Positions 46,622 through 58,580 of a stretch of DNA of 64,000 nt are shown here, piece by piece; positions within the stretch are counted from its first letter, which is position 1; each line of letters opens with the position of its first letter. The translations under genes and the position numbers were made by a program. The DNA is from Harmothoe impar (lineage: Eukaryota > Annelida > Polychaeta > Phyllodocida > Polynoidae). The notes under the pieces are model-generated. The model saw only the letters and a list, made by a program, of their open reading frames with translations, did no database searches and was not told where the DNA came from. The stretch covers positions 2,662,438-2,726,437 of the forward strand of contig OX381716.1 in assembly GCA_947462335.1 (NCBI GenBank), written 5' to 3'.

Positions 46622-46912
46622 ATGAAATTTCAAAACAGAAAAAAAATGGATGTGGATACTTTGGATAAGGCAATTAAACGTATCTATCAACTCCAATGCA
46701 TTAGTTTGATATGTATATTAGCATTTATTCTGTGTCTAAATTCCATATCATTGACACCAAATAGCCCTGTTTCTCAGTACCAAATTACAAACAGTGCCTG
46801 GGATTTTATACACCACCTGATAAGCACAAACCCCATACCACCAGAGAAAGAGGTTTTAGACCCACACACAAAACCAAACCCCTTACATTCCAAAAGAGAA
46901 AGTTCCACTTAA
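46622..46912 (+). CDS. Small open frame with one membrane segment, inside the LTR element
   Basis: An ATG frame of 96 residues. A charged N-terminus (MKFQNRKKMDVDTLDKAIKR) precedes a hydrophobic stretch (ISLICILAFILCLNSISL, about residues 28-45), then a polar, Pro-rich tail. It looks like a type II or signal-anchor small membrane protein. I recognise no family. Upstream, 46430-46482 resembles an intron end (pyrimidine tract and TTTCAG). It could be a residual accessory or env-like frame, or chance. Confidence 0.3.
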   Translation: MKFQNRKKMDVDTLDKAIKRIYQLQCISLICILAFILCLNSISLTPNSPVSQYQITNSAWDFIHHLISTNPIPPEKEVLDPHTKPNPLHSKRESST

Positions 46913-46971
46913 CCATTTACATCCCTATATACAGAGCCACATACTAGCAAAAAAAGGTTTACAGATCTAAC

Positions 46972-47274
46972 ATGTCAACATTAGATAGTACATCTAGTTC
47001 ACAAAACAAACGCTGTAAAACAGGATTCCTATTGTTAACTACTAGTAGGTCAGTGAGAAAAGCATATCATTACAGTAAGGGAAGGCCATCTCTCAACAGG
47101 GGATTATCACAGAACAGAGGCAAAAGGCCTAGAAAGAAGGGCATATCAAATCCAACATGTAGCATTAATGCCAGATTGGTATCCCTAACTCAGCCATGCA
47201 TGCAAACTATTAACAAAACCCTAAGAGAGAGGGATAAAGCTTCCTATGTAAACCAATCTGTATCAATAGCATAG
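46972..47274 (+). CDS. Small basic open frame inside the LTR element
   Basis: An ATG frame of 100 residues, 59 bases after the previous frame and in another register. It is rich in Lys, Arg and Ser, with a GRPSLNRGLSQNRGKRPRKK patch in the middle, and has few acidic residues. Such composition fits a nucleic-acid-binding or nucleocapsid-like protein, but no Cys/His knuckle is present and no homologue is recognised. It may be chance. Confidence 0.3.
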   Translation: MSTLDSTSSSQNKRCKTGFLLLTTSRSVRKAYHYSKGRPSLNRGLSQNRGKRPRKKGISNPTCSINARLVSLTQPCMQTINKTLRERDKASYVNQSVSIA

Positions 47275-47543
47275 CTATTCTGTCATTGTATGTCATTGTA
47301 AATGCAGTATGCTTATATATTACTGATGAAACTTAATATATCAAAAATGGATCCCTCAGTTGGATACATGCAGAGAACATGAAATATATTCACCGGTTAT
47401 GTGTAGCTACCAGGGAGCTCTAATCAGCAGAGTTTAGAGTTTCAAAATATAAATAACACTCAATACCAAAACACAGATCCTGTCTTTATGGAAAGTTTTT
47501 CTGCCAGAAATGAATCTAAATTCATTCTGTGGACACAGTATCG
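47275..47543. other. Non-coding interior of LTR element
   Basis: Nothing identifiable. Confidence 0.5.
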
Positions 47544-47865
47544 TAAGGCATTAAATACCATGGGCAAAACCCATTCAATTGGTATTTCCCACTAAATTAC
47601 CCAGTACTTCAGGAATTTCCCATAAGGCATAAAATACCATGGGTAAAACCCATTCAATTGGTATTTCCCACTAAATTACCCAGTACTTCAGGAATTTCCC
47701 ATAAGGCATAAAATACCATGGGCAAAACCCATTCAATTGGTATTTCCCACAAAGTTACCCAGTACTTCAGGAATTTCTCATAAGACATAAAATACTATGG
47801 ATAAAACCCATTCAATAGGGTATTTTCCACAAAAATACCAACAGTTCTGCGAATTTCCACAAAAT
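47544..47865. repeat. 79-bp tandem repeat in the LTR element, four copies
   Basis: Units start at TAAGGCAT(T/A)AAATACCATG, positions 47544, 47623, 47702 and 47781 (79 each); the last is the most diverged. Each contains CCCATTCAATTGGTATTTCC. Confidence 0.95.
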
Positions 47866-49404
47866 ACCTACAGGAATCACCCAAGGTCTAGCGGGCAGTG
47901 TTGGAAATCCCCCAACTAGGTCTACTAATTATCATATTAGAAAGGAGATATAACATTTTAGAGTAAAAACATGCAACAGGTCTTTTGTTAAAGCCAGTGG
48001 GAGGCATTAACAACAAGAGGAATAGATAGGAAATGTCCATGTCGTATTACACCTACCATTAACTGTTCATAATAATTTACATGTACAACCATTTTATGAG
48101 CCCTCAAACACTGTCATAGTATAAAAAGTGACCAAAAGATTGAACGATTATGCGCAAAAAAAAAAAACAGAAATTGAATTTGCTGTGCAATGTAGAATGA
48201 TAGACAAAAGAACATGAAATATGCAAATGTGCATTCTGGGAATCTTTCCGCAGCTCTTATGGCAGGCCATTTGGCCAAATTTGACGATATTCATATAGAA
48301 CATGCAGAGACTTTTAGGGAGATGAAGTGGTCTTGGCATCCACACAGCTCTGAATCAGACATACCATGGATAACTGTCATAGGTAAAATACTACCACCTG
48401 AGAGTATTCATGTGACATCAAAGACTGAAATAAGTCACACTTAGCGTATATAATCACGGTCCCATTAATGCATCTCTGTGAGCAGACTGAGGGTGATTGA
48501 ATCCAATATTAGTTTTAAACCCAACTTAAGAGACATCTCAGCCATTATTACAATAATTTTCGATAAACCTACAAATGAGAGTTAGCCAGATGACTCTTCA
48601 TTAATAAAAGGGTGATGGCTGAGTGCAACAGCAAAAACCCACAACAATAACAATGTAAATCAGACCCCAACTACAGACACACGTCATGAGCTCAAGGTTG
48701 TGGGAGCCTAGCCCACCCCCATATAGCGAATTGCTCGTAGTTGTTCTGGGAATCGAACATCTCAACCGCTATAGTTATGACCAATGCTCCCTGGGGGCAC
48801 TCAAAAAACAGAAATAATCACAGTGTCAGTCAACGTTAATTGGAGACATGCAGCTATGATGGGAACAACTGTGTGTGGGGTAATGCCAGCGGATAAGTGT
48901 GCGTCTTTGCGTATGAAGCATGTTATTCTCTTGAGTTATGAGAATAGCTTGATGTTATGCCATTACTTGTGTCCAGGGGTGGTAATAAGTCCATATAATC
49001 TCCACGTTTATTTAATCCCCTCCCTAATAGTGGCAGCTATATTGAATTAGATATATAATGAACAAATTTTGTCCTCATGGCCATTGCTATCGAGATGTGA
49101 GATTTAACTCATAATGCACATTAAAAATACTAAAATGTATCTTCAGAAATTAATGAATAAATAAACACCATATAAATAAATGATTTCCATGTATCCTTTG
49201 ATGTACCAAATCTGTAAGATAGAATTGCAATCTGGACATAATACCCTGTAGCCTAGAGACGGACAGTATAGCCTATCATCTGCATTGTTGAAGACATTAA
49301 ATGTCTAGGGTATTTCTCACCATGTGAATTGAATATACTGTATCATTTGTATGGACAAAACAACGAGTCTACTGTCTAGCTACCTACCATCATGAATAGG
49401 CATA
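47866..49404. other. Non-coding interior of LTR element
   Basis: Only an 88-residue frame (48784-49050) without known features. A box-B-like TGTTCGATTCC on the minus strand (about 48742-48752) is discussed under rejected items. Confidence 0.5.
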
Positions 49405-50031
49405 TGTGGCCAGGTGAAGGAAAACGTGCCTCCAGGGGGGAAATGGCTTTTCAAAGTTTATGTTACAGGCTTTAAAATGAGATATCTTGAGCTAAAATGT
49501 CCCAAGTAGTTTTGCTGTAACTGCTTGTCGAACTGGGGTTGGTGTGTACAACTGAAAATGGCAAATAAGCTCTAAATCCACTATATCCTATTATGAATAC
49601 TAATAATGTAAAAAATACAGTTTTGTTGAAAAATTACCAAAGACATCTGATGTTTTTGTCATAAAATTGGTTCTAGAAGGAATTTCTGAGGTCTGTTTTC
49701 GATTCTGAGTTCCTTGTGAAATTTTCAAAAACATTTGTGGCAAAAAATTCCCATTTGGAATAATGGAGTGTTTCCATGGTACCCAGAAATTGCCATATAT
49801 GCCAATTTTCCATGTTTCCATGGCAACAAATGTTCCTTTTGCATCCCAAAAATGGAACGTTTTCAGTGGAGATGGAATGATTTTAAGCATATCACTAGAT
49901 TCCCCATGAAAAATTGGTCTCAAGCATTTTCTAGTATATTTTTCAGTGTTTTACCCATATACTGCCCCCTGGTGGCCAAAACCAGTACTAAAAATCCCCC
50001 CCGGAGGCACGTTTTCCCTCACCTGGCCACA
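49405..50031. mobile_element. TA-flanked MITE nested in the LTR element
   Basis: Left arm TGTGGCCAGGTGAAGGAAAA, continuing CGTGCCTCC plus a G-run; right arm is its near-exact inverse, ending TTTTCCCTCACCTGGCCACA. TA flanks both ends (49403-49404, 50032-50033). The body is 627 bp without transposase. A second inverted pair around CCATGG lies near 49770-49820. Confidence 0.85.
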
Positions 50032-50033
50032 TA

Positions 50034-51857
50034 TTCCCATAGATTTCTAATACATTCCGAACATATTTCTGTCTATCACATTTAGTGAAACTTAGATTGA
50101 CTTTAAGTGGCCATGGCCACATTAGTTACCATTCATTATTTATTAATAGCTGTAACTACAAAACATTTTCACATCAATAAAGACTTACATTATTAAATAA
50201 ATAAAGTTAAAATGTGTTCCAGTAAACTATGTACACCAATTATTATAGATTTCAAATATATCTGTCGTATATATGATATAGCATCACTAAAGTCAATTTT
50301 ACATACATTTAACATCACAATTTTCAATTTGTTACAGGGTAGATGTCGATGTTCATAATCCTGATGAAAATAATAGCCTGCAGTGATAATGATGTCGTGG
50401 AGATGTTCAGCACGCCAGCGCATGTCTCTGTAGTGACCGTAGGCTGCATTGGAGCTGATGCGCCATTCTAGTGTAGTTCACCTGACAGCAAATTCAGAAA
50501 TGATGTCCCCAAAGCAGTGACTGGATTGCCATATCTACGACAAATCAGCTTCGGCAGGGATAAAGAGGCTGAAGCATGTCTTGAAGTGTGCCATCTAAAG
50601 CATTTTTATATTGTGACACACAGACACAAGAATACAGTATTTAAGTGTTTGGTTCATTCTATACCAATATGCAGACTATGTTGCTGGACTAATACAAAAA
50701 TGTTGCCACTGAAGTAAGGAATCTACTGGAGAATTAGAATTTCCATTACGCTGATGAAAATGGACATTCAGTATATGGAAATGATTGTGCAACTTACCAA
50801 TGGACATTGATTGAAATGCAATACTATATAATGAACTTTGTATATATAATATAGTATTATAACATAATTTTGCATGCTTAAAAACATAAATTCATTTCTA
50901 GAGGAAAGAGAGAAAGGTGACAACCATGCGTGGTTACTTTAAATTCATACACTGTTCCATCATGACTATAATGCAATGCTTAGAATTGACGAATAGTTTA
51001 TTGTAACCCTTTCATACCACAATTGATAGTTGATAATGTAAGATGTCGATCCTGCATAGTTATTCAAGCCCTTGAGTATGCTATCTTATCTAATGAGTGT
51101 AGACTCCATTCTGAACAAAGTTTTATAACTCATTGAGTAGTTTGTAACACCTGATCTTACACACAGTCTAGGAACACAACAATAGGGGTTGTATTATTTG
51201 TTTGGTTGGCTATTCTGTAAGCTCTATCAAAATTGAATATGGATTCGCTATATTAGGATTCATATTGATATGTGATATCATACACACTGGATTATAGGAT
51301 GTAGATTAGTGGCGCATTGAGACTAACAATCTCACGGCTTAGACTGCCTTCATGTAACCATTTGCAATCAAACATAAGCTATCTCCTATTATACCAGGGA
51401 GATAGAATGCATTTCCGTCTCTAGTCTGTATAATATATCCCTGTTGGACTGATAATCAAAACCGCATATAGCACCATATAGCACAGTCGGTTCCCAACAC
51501 CCAATAAGGGAGCTAGAGTGGGAAATGTAGGGCTCTCGATCAGTGGTTGACTATATATATCTCTAACTGGACTATTTTAACCAAGCAGTTTACATCATAT
51601 AGTAAACTGTATCCCACCCAGTTAGGAGACCATATGGATCCAGAGCTCAAACTTATAGAAAGCCTGTGAAATCTGTTAGACTGCAAGTCCATGTATCTGT
51701 TCTGATCCAAAATCACATGAGAGAGCTAGACATGCCAGCCAGAGCCAGATTTGTTTTATGCTATTCTTCTGTTGTTGTGACCGAGTAAAGCTAGATCATA
51801 TTCCTTAAAACAATCTAGATGTATTAAGTAGAATTGAACTGCACGGAGTCAGTTCTT
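50034..51857. other. Non-coding interior of LTR element, 3' part
   Basis: AT-rich; no frame above 76 codons and none with recognisable features. Confidence 0.55.
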
Positions 51858-51871
51858 CAGAAGAGGGATAG
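51858..51871 (+). promoter_or_regulatory. Putative polypurine tract
   Basis: AGAAGAGGGATAG immediately precedes the 3' LTR, the expected site for plus-strand priming. Confidence 0.55.
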
Positions 51872-52349
51872 TGTCAGGTTGTGTATTCCCATAAATACAA
51901 TAGTTATCATATGACCGGAACTAATACCTTCCTGTAACCATACTTTCCCACTGAACTGCTCAGAGCACTTGTCTGACCCTATAAGGTGTCTGCCTCCTAA
52001 CTGTGGGACAGTCCCAACTAGGTTTGGGACAGCCCCACAGGATTGGAAAGGCCCAGGGAAAGACCCAGTGAGTTGGGAAGGCCCACGGAAAGACCCATGG
52101 AAAGACCCAGTAAGTTGGGAAGGCCCAGGGACTGCCCCCAACAGATCTATATAAACGCAATGCTTGTAACGCAGATAGGAGAGAGAGAGTGCGGGCCTCC
52201 ATCGTACAGATAAGGATCATCATGTAGCTGCTACTAGAGTTGTCACCACTCTCACATACATGTACATATTGTATACCATAGTATATAAAGTGTAGAGACT
52301 ATGTTTCCAGTCCTTGTTGATTCTTTATTCACATGTCATTCCCCTGACA
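51872..52349 (+). repeat. 3' long terminal repeat
   Basis: Matches the 5' LTR base for base by eye over 478 bp, including TATATAAA at 52148-52155. Confidence 0.93.
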
Positions 52350-52353
52350 GTAG

Positions 52354-53004
52354 ATGGAAACTGCAATCAACCCTAGCCATCTAGGCATGGAGCTTATGAT
52401 GCAGTCGTCCTTTTATTTCAGTTCATCTCCATATTAAATTGATTAAATTTAATTAGTTTATTTACCCGGTGAAAGTCTCATATAACGTTTTAATGGCCTC
52501 TGCTCAGTTTCCTTAGTAATGCATAAAGGCACTGGCAAGTTAATTGCTATTGTTGCATTCATTTATACTTAGCCTATGGAGATTATACACTTTCAATGGT
52601 TTGACATTATATGCAATGCTGTAAATAGCTAGCGTAGGTAGACTCTACAGCAGGTTTTACAGTATGGGTTTTACCTTTTCTAAATATTCACAGGAAACAC
52701 ATTTTGGCATCATCTCTCAACCTTTTATGCAATTTGACAATGTAAACACAAACATTAGTAGGCAAGATGCGATCCATAGCTTTTATGCTAACATAAAGTA
52801 CATGAATGCTGCCAAAAGAACAGCCCCTCAAAGGGACTCAGATGTCCCACTGGGTGCTATTTAGAGTTGTCTAACTCATGTCTGTGCCATCTTGTTATTT
52901 ACTTCTGCACTTTACGTTATTTGCCAAGTCTGTGAGATGAGGATACAGCATGGTGCCAAATCACACAATGTTCTGAGACAGTTTCTGAATTAGCTGCAAT
53001 TGGC
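52354..53004. other. No gene recognised
   Basis: A weak MITE trace at 52500-52570; the frame 52664-52864 is not recognisable. Confidence 0.5.
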
Positions 53005-53008
53005 TTAA

Positions 53009-53252
53009 CCCTTAAGGAATGGCATAATGCATTAGTTCATCATGTCCTTGGTTATTACTATGCATGAATGCAGCCCTGGCAAGTAACTCCCAAATTATCC
53101 ATTCAAGCATCATGTTGATCCTACTGGGTTGAGACACTCCTGAAGGGTCAGCATGATGCAACAATGCAGTACCAGCGAGTTACTCACAGGAGCTGCATTT
53201 GTGCATCATGCTGAGAAATGTAATCTTTTACGAACATACAGTCATTAAAGAG
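53009..53252. mobile_element. TTAA palindromic MITE with both TTAA targets
   Basis: TTAA at 53005-53008 and 53253-53256. Inside: CCCTTAAGGAATGG, GCAGCCCTGGCAAGTAACTC, GTTGAGACACTCCTGAAGGG, CAGCATGATGCAACAATGCA, the second loop GCGAGTTACTCAC, and CATTAAAGA at the right. 244 bp. Confidence 0.88.
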
Positions 53253-53256
53253 TTAA

Positions 53257-55610
53257 TAGAGCAGACTTTTCAATAATATGCACTTGTCTCATATTCTTAT
53301 AACTTGAAGAACACCTTCCACCAGAACAATGAAGTCAACTTCCAGGCCTTTGATCAGGTACCCTGAAAGACAGCTTTTGATTTTTCTTTATATTAGTACA
53401 CTCTTCCCTGAGTGTGGACCACCTGTACACTGAGTACAAGTTGTGTGTTCAGGCAGCGTATAACCAGCCTACCTGCTACCTGGGGGGTACTGCTGATAAC
53501 GTACTGGGGGGTGTTCCACAATCAATGAATACTTGTCATGTTAGGCCATCATAAAGATGATTAAGTAATGCTGTATTACATGCCAATATTGTCTCATACT
53601 ACAACCACATATAATACTGAGGCTTTGGTAATACCATATGCGGATTGAAACAGCATTGGACAGTCATATTCAACAAACAAATCTAACTGCCATTCAAATA
53701 ACACAAGCATTATGTCTGCCATGGATGCCTCTCATAAACCACGCACAATTATCGATAAGTGTGGTGTACAGGTTTATATTATATATGACATGATGTAGAT
53801 TCAAGTTTGTGGATATAATGAGACTACATTTAACATCATAACACACTATATAAATCAATTAATTTCTCTGCAAAATATCATCATGGTTCATCTTTGATTC
53901 TCAATTATGCAACAGGGCCCCAGAGCTGCTGTGCCAGAACCAATTACACAGAGTCTCTACATACTGAAACCTGCACCCCACACGTTACCTGGAGCTGCTT
54001 CTATCAGCAGGAATGGGGCTGTCAGTCACAGTCTGTGGGCACAGGGCACTTTCTGACATATAGATTAGCACACCTACTTCAAGCCCTGTTGTGGGCTATA
54101 GGCAGTTGTCAATGATATCCTTTATACATAATTACAATAAACTGTACAAATGCAAAGGCTAGATGTGAGATGCAAGGGTGTGACAGTGCCCCCGGCAACT
54201 AAAAGGGATGAGAGGAGGATCGGTGTCTTCTATATCCAATTGAGTCCATAGATTGACCGCTATATGCCAACAGCAGCCACCCACCCAGACCCTCCTCTAC
54301 ACCCTATAATAGTCAACTAGAGCGGGAAACTATTGCTTTGCGGTCAGAGATCAAAGACCTTCCCCAGTCTACAGCCGTAGTGTCAGGTGCTGCTGTGCTG
54401 GGTGGTACATAGTATGGGCTGACAGGCCCCCTTATGACTAATCACTGTTTGTCTGTTTACAGGTGAGTGAAGGGACATACTTTACGTACTGCAGGTAGGA
54501 AGTGTGTTAAATATTGCAGCATTCCTGGACAAGGAAATCAATGTCCATTGAGCATGACCTCCAATCGAACCCCAAGGTTAATAACATAATGAATTGGCAT
54601 GTGAACATGCAACAGTCAAGAAATATTGATTTTATTAATTTCATTAATTGAAATTTCAAATCAAAGGGAACCTGTTTTTGTGAAATGAATAACAAGACTT
54701 TTTTTCTCGAGCTGGCTTAGCAAGGTAGCTGATTATCATACCTTGTCACGAGACCATTACATTTGTCATGGTAACCAGTAGGGGGCTCTGTGGTTTTTTC
54801 AGGAATTGCTAATTTCTTTCTTGCCTTTCTGGGAAACATAGAAGTTCTTTCCTGCATCATCAACTCGTGGGAATCCCTCTTTCTACCGGCCGTATATCTG
54901 ACCCTCTCCCATGGTATCTACATATAAGATCCCACTTTGATAATGGCACTGTGCCTAAGGAAACATAATACCATTTCTGTAGATCAATATCATATCAGGG
55001 AGAAATTAGTGTGAAACATGGCAAGCAGGAAAGAAAATATTTTTTGTCCATTGCAATGAACGTCTCTGCCTGTCTGTTTCATTGTTCAGATGCGAGAATG
55101 TGAAAGGTTTTTGTTTTCAGACGGCATCTCTTTAATTCTAATGCTCACTTTTCATTTTGTTTAAATTGGTGATATTGGAACTTGTGGAACTAGTGGAAAC
55201 CAAACTTTAACCACCTGCAGTGCTATCACCTTGCATACTTGTAAATTACAATAAATTCAACAGAGGCCAATATGAGTGATTGATATGAGGATGGATATAA
55301 CTGATACCGAGAGGCAGACACACATATCAGAATATGACATGCTCCGGGTCAACCTTCTCTTCTAAAACCCCGGCCCTATCCTGCTGCTTGGGAATTAACT
55401 TTAGGGGCTGGTCATTTTTTAACAATGGCAGGGGGGAGGGGAAGGGGCGTTGGTGGACTTGGGGGGAACTTTAGCTCAAAGGGGTGGGCGTTTAAACGTG
55501 CCTGGGGGGAAGGGAAATTTTTTTGACCCATCCAATGGAGGAAAATTAAACAAATTTTGACTGTCTCACGTGAAAATGCACCGACCCCCATGTTGTTAAT
55601 AAATGACCAC
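53257..55610. other. No gene recognised
   Basis: AT-rich non-coding DNA; no supported frame or repeat. Confidence 0.5.
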
Positions 55611-55614
55611 TCCC

Positions 55615-55885
55615 TTAGTAATAGGAAACTTCTAATTTGGGCCTGATGAGGTGAAACTGATAGGACCAATGATTGATGACAGGAGGGAATGAGATATTGC
55701 TGGCACGCAGACAAAATGAGCAGGCGATTCTCCTCCCTCCCTTCTGCCATCTCAGTATAGCCACTGATGCCCCTTCACCATCCTCTATGGATCTATGGAT
55801 CACATTATAAAGTGTCAACTTTTGATCAACAATGAACTGGAATCTGCCTAGTGTAAGTGATCTGAGATGAATTTTTCAGTGACTG
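55615..55885. repeat. Dispersed repeat, copy 1 of 2
   Basis: GATTGATGACAGGAGGGAATGAGATATTGC, split over two words, and ATCAACAATGAACTGG, TTTTTCAGTGACTGG occur in the same order in the copy at 58315-58580. Confidence 0.65.
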
Positions 55886-56575
55886 GTGGTAGTCTGAAAT
55901 AGTCCATAATGCAGACAAAATGAGGATTCTTAATGGACTGTGCAGATACATATAGTGTAAAACATCCAGTGGTGTTCTAGTGAGTGCTGGGAGGAAGTGC
56001 AGTGACATGAAGTACTTGATGGTTTATAGAACCATAGCCCATAAGCCCTACTGTCTGTTGTATAATCTTTCCTACGCAAAAGGACAATTCAAACAAATAG
56101 ATTGTTACAACTGAGTAAACATGAAGGGCTAAGCAGCTATTGTGGCACTGTCAAGTCATTGAATGGCTAACAGTGCCAACATGACTTCAAAAGGATCCAG
56201 ATGTGCAGAAGAGTCCTGCTATAAGGTGTCTCAAGTTGTGTTAGCATGTCCTCACAAAAAAGACTTGAATGTTGTTAGCTCCTTGCCAAGTTTATAAGCT
56301 CCTCTGAGGCCAAGGATATAACACTATGCCAAACTCTAAACGTTCTAAGACAAATTGGCGGCATTCGGCTGAGAGGAAATTGGCCGCAATTGGCTGAGAA
56401 AAACTAAGTGCTGACTTATTCTAATGTAATCAAGCATATATATACATTACAACCTCCAGTATTACGTACATGCAAAATGTATCCTAGGGTCTATTATCCT
56501 GAGTCCTTGAGTGCTTGTGAGCATCCATAGCCCTTTCATCTAGATCCTCTTTATAAACCAATTACACCTATAATC
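55886..56575. other. No gene recognised
   Basis: Non-coding; a GGCGGCATTCGGCTGAGAGG/GGCCGCAATTGGCTGAGA pair repeats at 56356-56400. Confidence 0.5.
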
Positions 56576-56577
56576 TA

Positions 56578-56740
56578 TGCTAGAGGCAGAGACCCTAAAC
56601 CGGGCACCATATCGCATCCCCCTTAAGTACTATGTAGGTGTAATGATGCCTGGTGGAGGTCCGCTCCTATACAAAACCCGCTCCCTAACGACCGTGTAAG
56701 CACTCACTGATGCCCATTTATTACCAAAATGAAACAGCTA
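56578..56740. repeat. Dispersed repeat, copy 1 of 2
   Basis: TAAGTACTATGTAGGTGTAATGATGC, GAGGTCCGCTCCTA, GTGTAAGCACTCAC and CCCATTTAT, in order, recur at 61983-62150. Confidence 0.8.
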
Positions 56741-56944
56741 GCCTACACTCTCATTCTGTAGAGTGGCTTAAGACAAGAGTTAGGCTGTATGATCAAATGT
56801 GAATGATGTGGGTAAATGCACCTTATTGCACTCTGTACTAAGGTCCTCTTTTTGCAGCCTACATCACAAATATTACACAACTTATTTCACCCATTTAATA
56901 CAGCCACCCTCTATGGAGTAAGACTTCATTAACGTACAGGGTTT

Positions 56945-57190
56945 ACCTCAAGGAGTTCACAACATGATGCAGTATTACATCATGGGCTAAGGTGAAAGCA
57001 GTGCTGGCAAGGAGCTCACCAGCGCTACATCCAAGCATCATGTTGACCCTACCCTATGGGTTTGAGACACTCCCGTAGGGTTGGCATGATGCACCAATGC
57101 TGCACCAGTGATTTGCTTGCCAGGACTGAATCTGTGCATCCTGCTGACAAATTTCATCTCATAGCCACATGCCGTCCTTAAAGGGCTGTA
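56945..57190. mobile_element. TTAA palindromic MITE, degenerate
   Basis: GTGCTGGCAAGGAGCTCACC, CAAGCATCATGTTGACCC, GAGACACTCCCGTAGGG, GGCATGATGCACCAATGC and CCGTCCTTAAAGGGC; left end eroded. Confidence 0.75.
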
Positions 57191-57975
57191 AGGGAGCTGC
57201 ACATAGATTACCTCAGCCTGACTCACCACCTCCTTAGTGAGGAGCAGCTCAGGCGGGTTTGACCTGCTCCAGGCCAGCTCAATGCCAGCTTGAACTGCCG
57301 CAGTGAGTGGCTGTAGGTGGCTGAAAATGGGCATCAATCTGTACCAGAGAATATATATATTGATTAAATGAGATATTTCTACACATGTGCTGAGGTGAAA
57401 GAGGAGGGGATGGGAAGGACGAGTAGAAGGGAGTGGGGAGGAGGAGGACCTAATGGTGTCTCGCCAGGTCGTACACTACATGGGTACCAAGGACCTCTGT
57501 CAAGGTCATGGGAATAGGCCATATGGGGAACAGAAGAGATGGGAGGTTCTTAATAGGGTTTACCCATTGATTCTTGGTTTAGAAAAGTATAATTTCTCTC
57601 CTTCATGATGAAAATAGGGATAGACATGCATTGCTTGTCTGCAAACTTTCAAGAGAAACCTGTTACATTTACATGCTCACTTTGTGGGTCATGCTATGTA
57701 TGTTTAAACTCTTACTCTTGCTAGGGACAGCACAAAAAAAGAATTAGGCGGTACAATGATTTTAATCATCCTGATATCAGCTTCACTCTGTTTGTGGTAT
57801 TCTAAACTTTTTATACAAAATTATAGTTTCGCATCTAATATAATCAAATATAATCAAACTTTATTTGCAGGATTTAGAACTATAATGTCGAGAGGCATCT
57901 CTATCACTCAGTCCCGCTCTGGTATTGATGTAGACCAGGAGGTGTTGTGTGTCTTTATGCACAGCAGTGTTAAGT
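57191..57975. other. No gene recognised
   Basis: Non-coding, with duplicated TATAATCAAA words at 57838-57856. Confidence 0.5.
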
Positions 57976-57978
57976 GGA

Positions 57979-58092
57979 ATCACACCGGGGGAGGATCACA
58001 TAGGGGGAGGGTCACACCGGGGGAGGGTCACACCGGGGGAGGGTCACATAGGGGGAGGCTCACACCGGGGGAGGATCACACCGGGGGTGGAT
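57979..58092. repeat. 16-bp minisatellite, about seven copies
   Basis: Unit TCACACCGGGGGAGGG alternating with TCACATAGGGGGAGG. The open frames across it are artefacts. Confidence 0.93.
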
Positions 58093-58314
58093 CCTATGAA
58101 GCACACCACATTTGATGAGGTTATAGTGTGTGTTGAGAGCTGGATTGAATGAGAAGACCAATTTGCCAGCCTTGTGCTGCTATCCCTCTGATTGATCCAA
58201 TAGTGTGCCATCTCATCAACCATCAATAACGCAGCCAACCCAGGCAAAAGACCTGTACCTTTCATTGACTGAGTATGAAAACTGATGTGGAATCAATGCT
58301 TTAGTGATAGCAAG

Positions 58315-58580
58315 CTTCCAATATGCCCCTAATGAGTTGAGTCTGACGAAGTGATTGATGACGTGAGGGAATGAAATATTGCACTGAGATGTGAACAGAA
58401 AGAGGAGACAGTCCCTCCTCCACTTGTATGTCCTCTCCCAACCCCCTGAGTGCCTCCCTCTACACACTGCACTGCTCTCCTACTATGGGCCATGGAGGGT
58501 CAAGCCATGATCAACAATGAACGTAAGTTTAATCTGATGGGTGAGTGTCTGATATGAATTGCACAGTGACTGATGACCGG
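58315..58580. repeat. Dispersed repeat, copy 2 of 2
   Basis: Partner of 55615-55885: GATTGATGACGTGAGGGAATG, ATCAACAATGAACG and GCACAGTGACTGATG in order. Confidence 0.65.

Larger units (their letters stand above)
45710..52353 (+). mobile_element. Complete non-autonomous LTR retrotransposon (LARD-type)
   Basis: Flanked by a 4-bp target duplication GTAG (45710-45713 and 52350-52353). The 5' LTR (45714-46191) and 3' LTR (51872-52349) are each 478 bp and show no difference by eye. Each begins TGTCAG and ends CTGACA. The internal 5,680 bp has no gag, protease, reverse transcriptase or integrase frame, only small frames, one nested MITE and a 79-bp array. It must have been moved by another element's proteins, and recently. 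Confidence 0.92.

Noticed and set aside
48660..48800. tRNA-like or SINE head on the minus strand (TGTTCGATTCC)
   Set aside because: Resembles a B box, but the T-arm and acceptor stem do not pair and no second copy was seen in the window.
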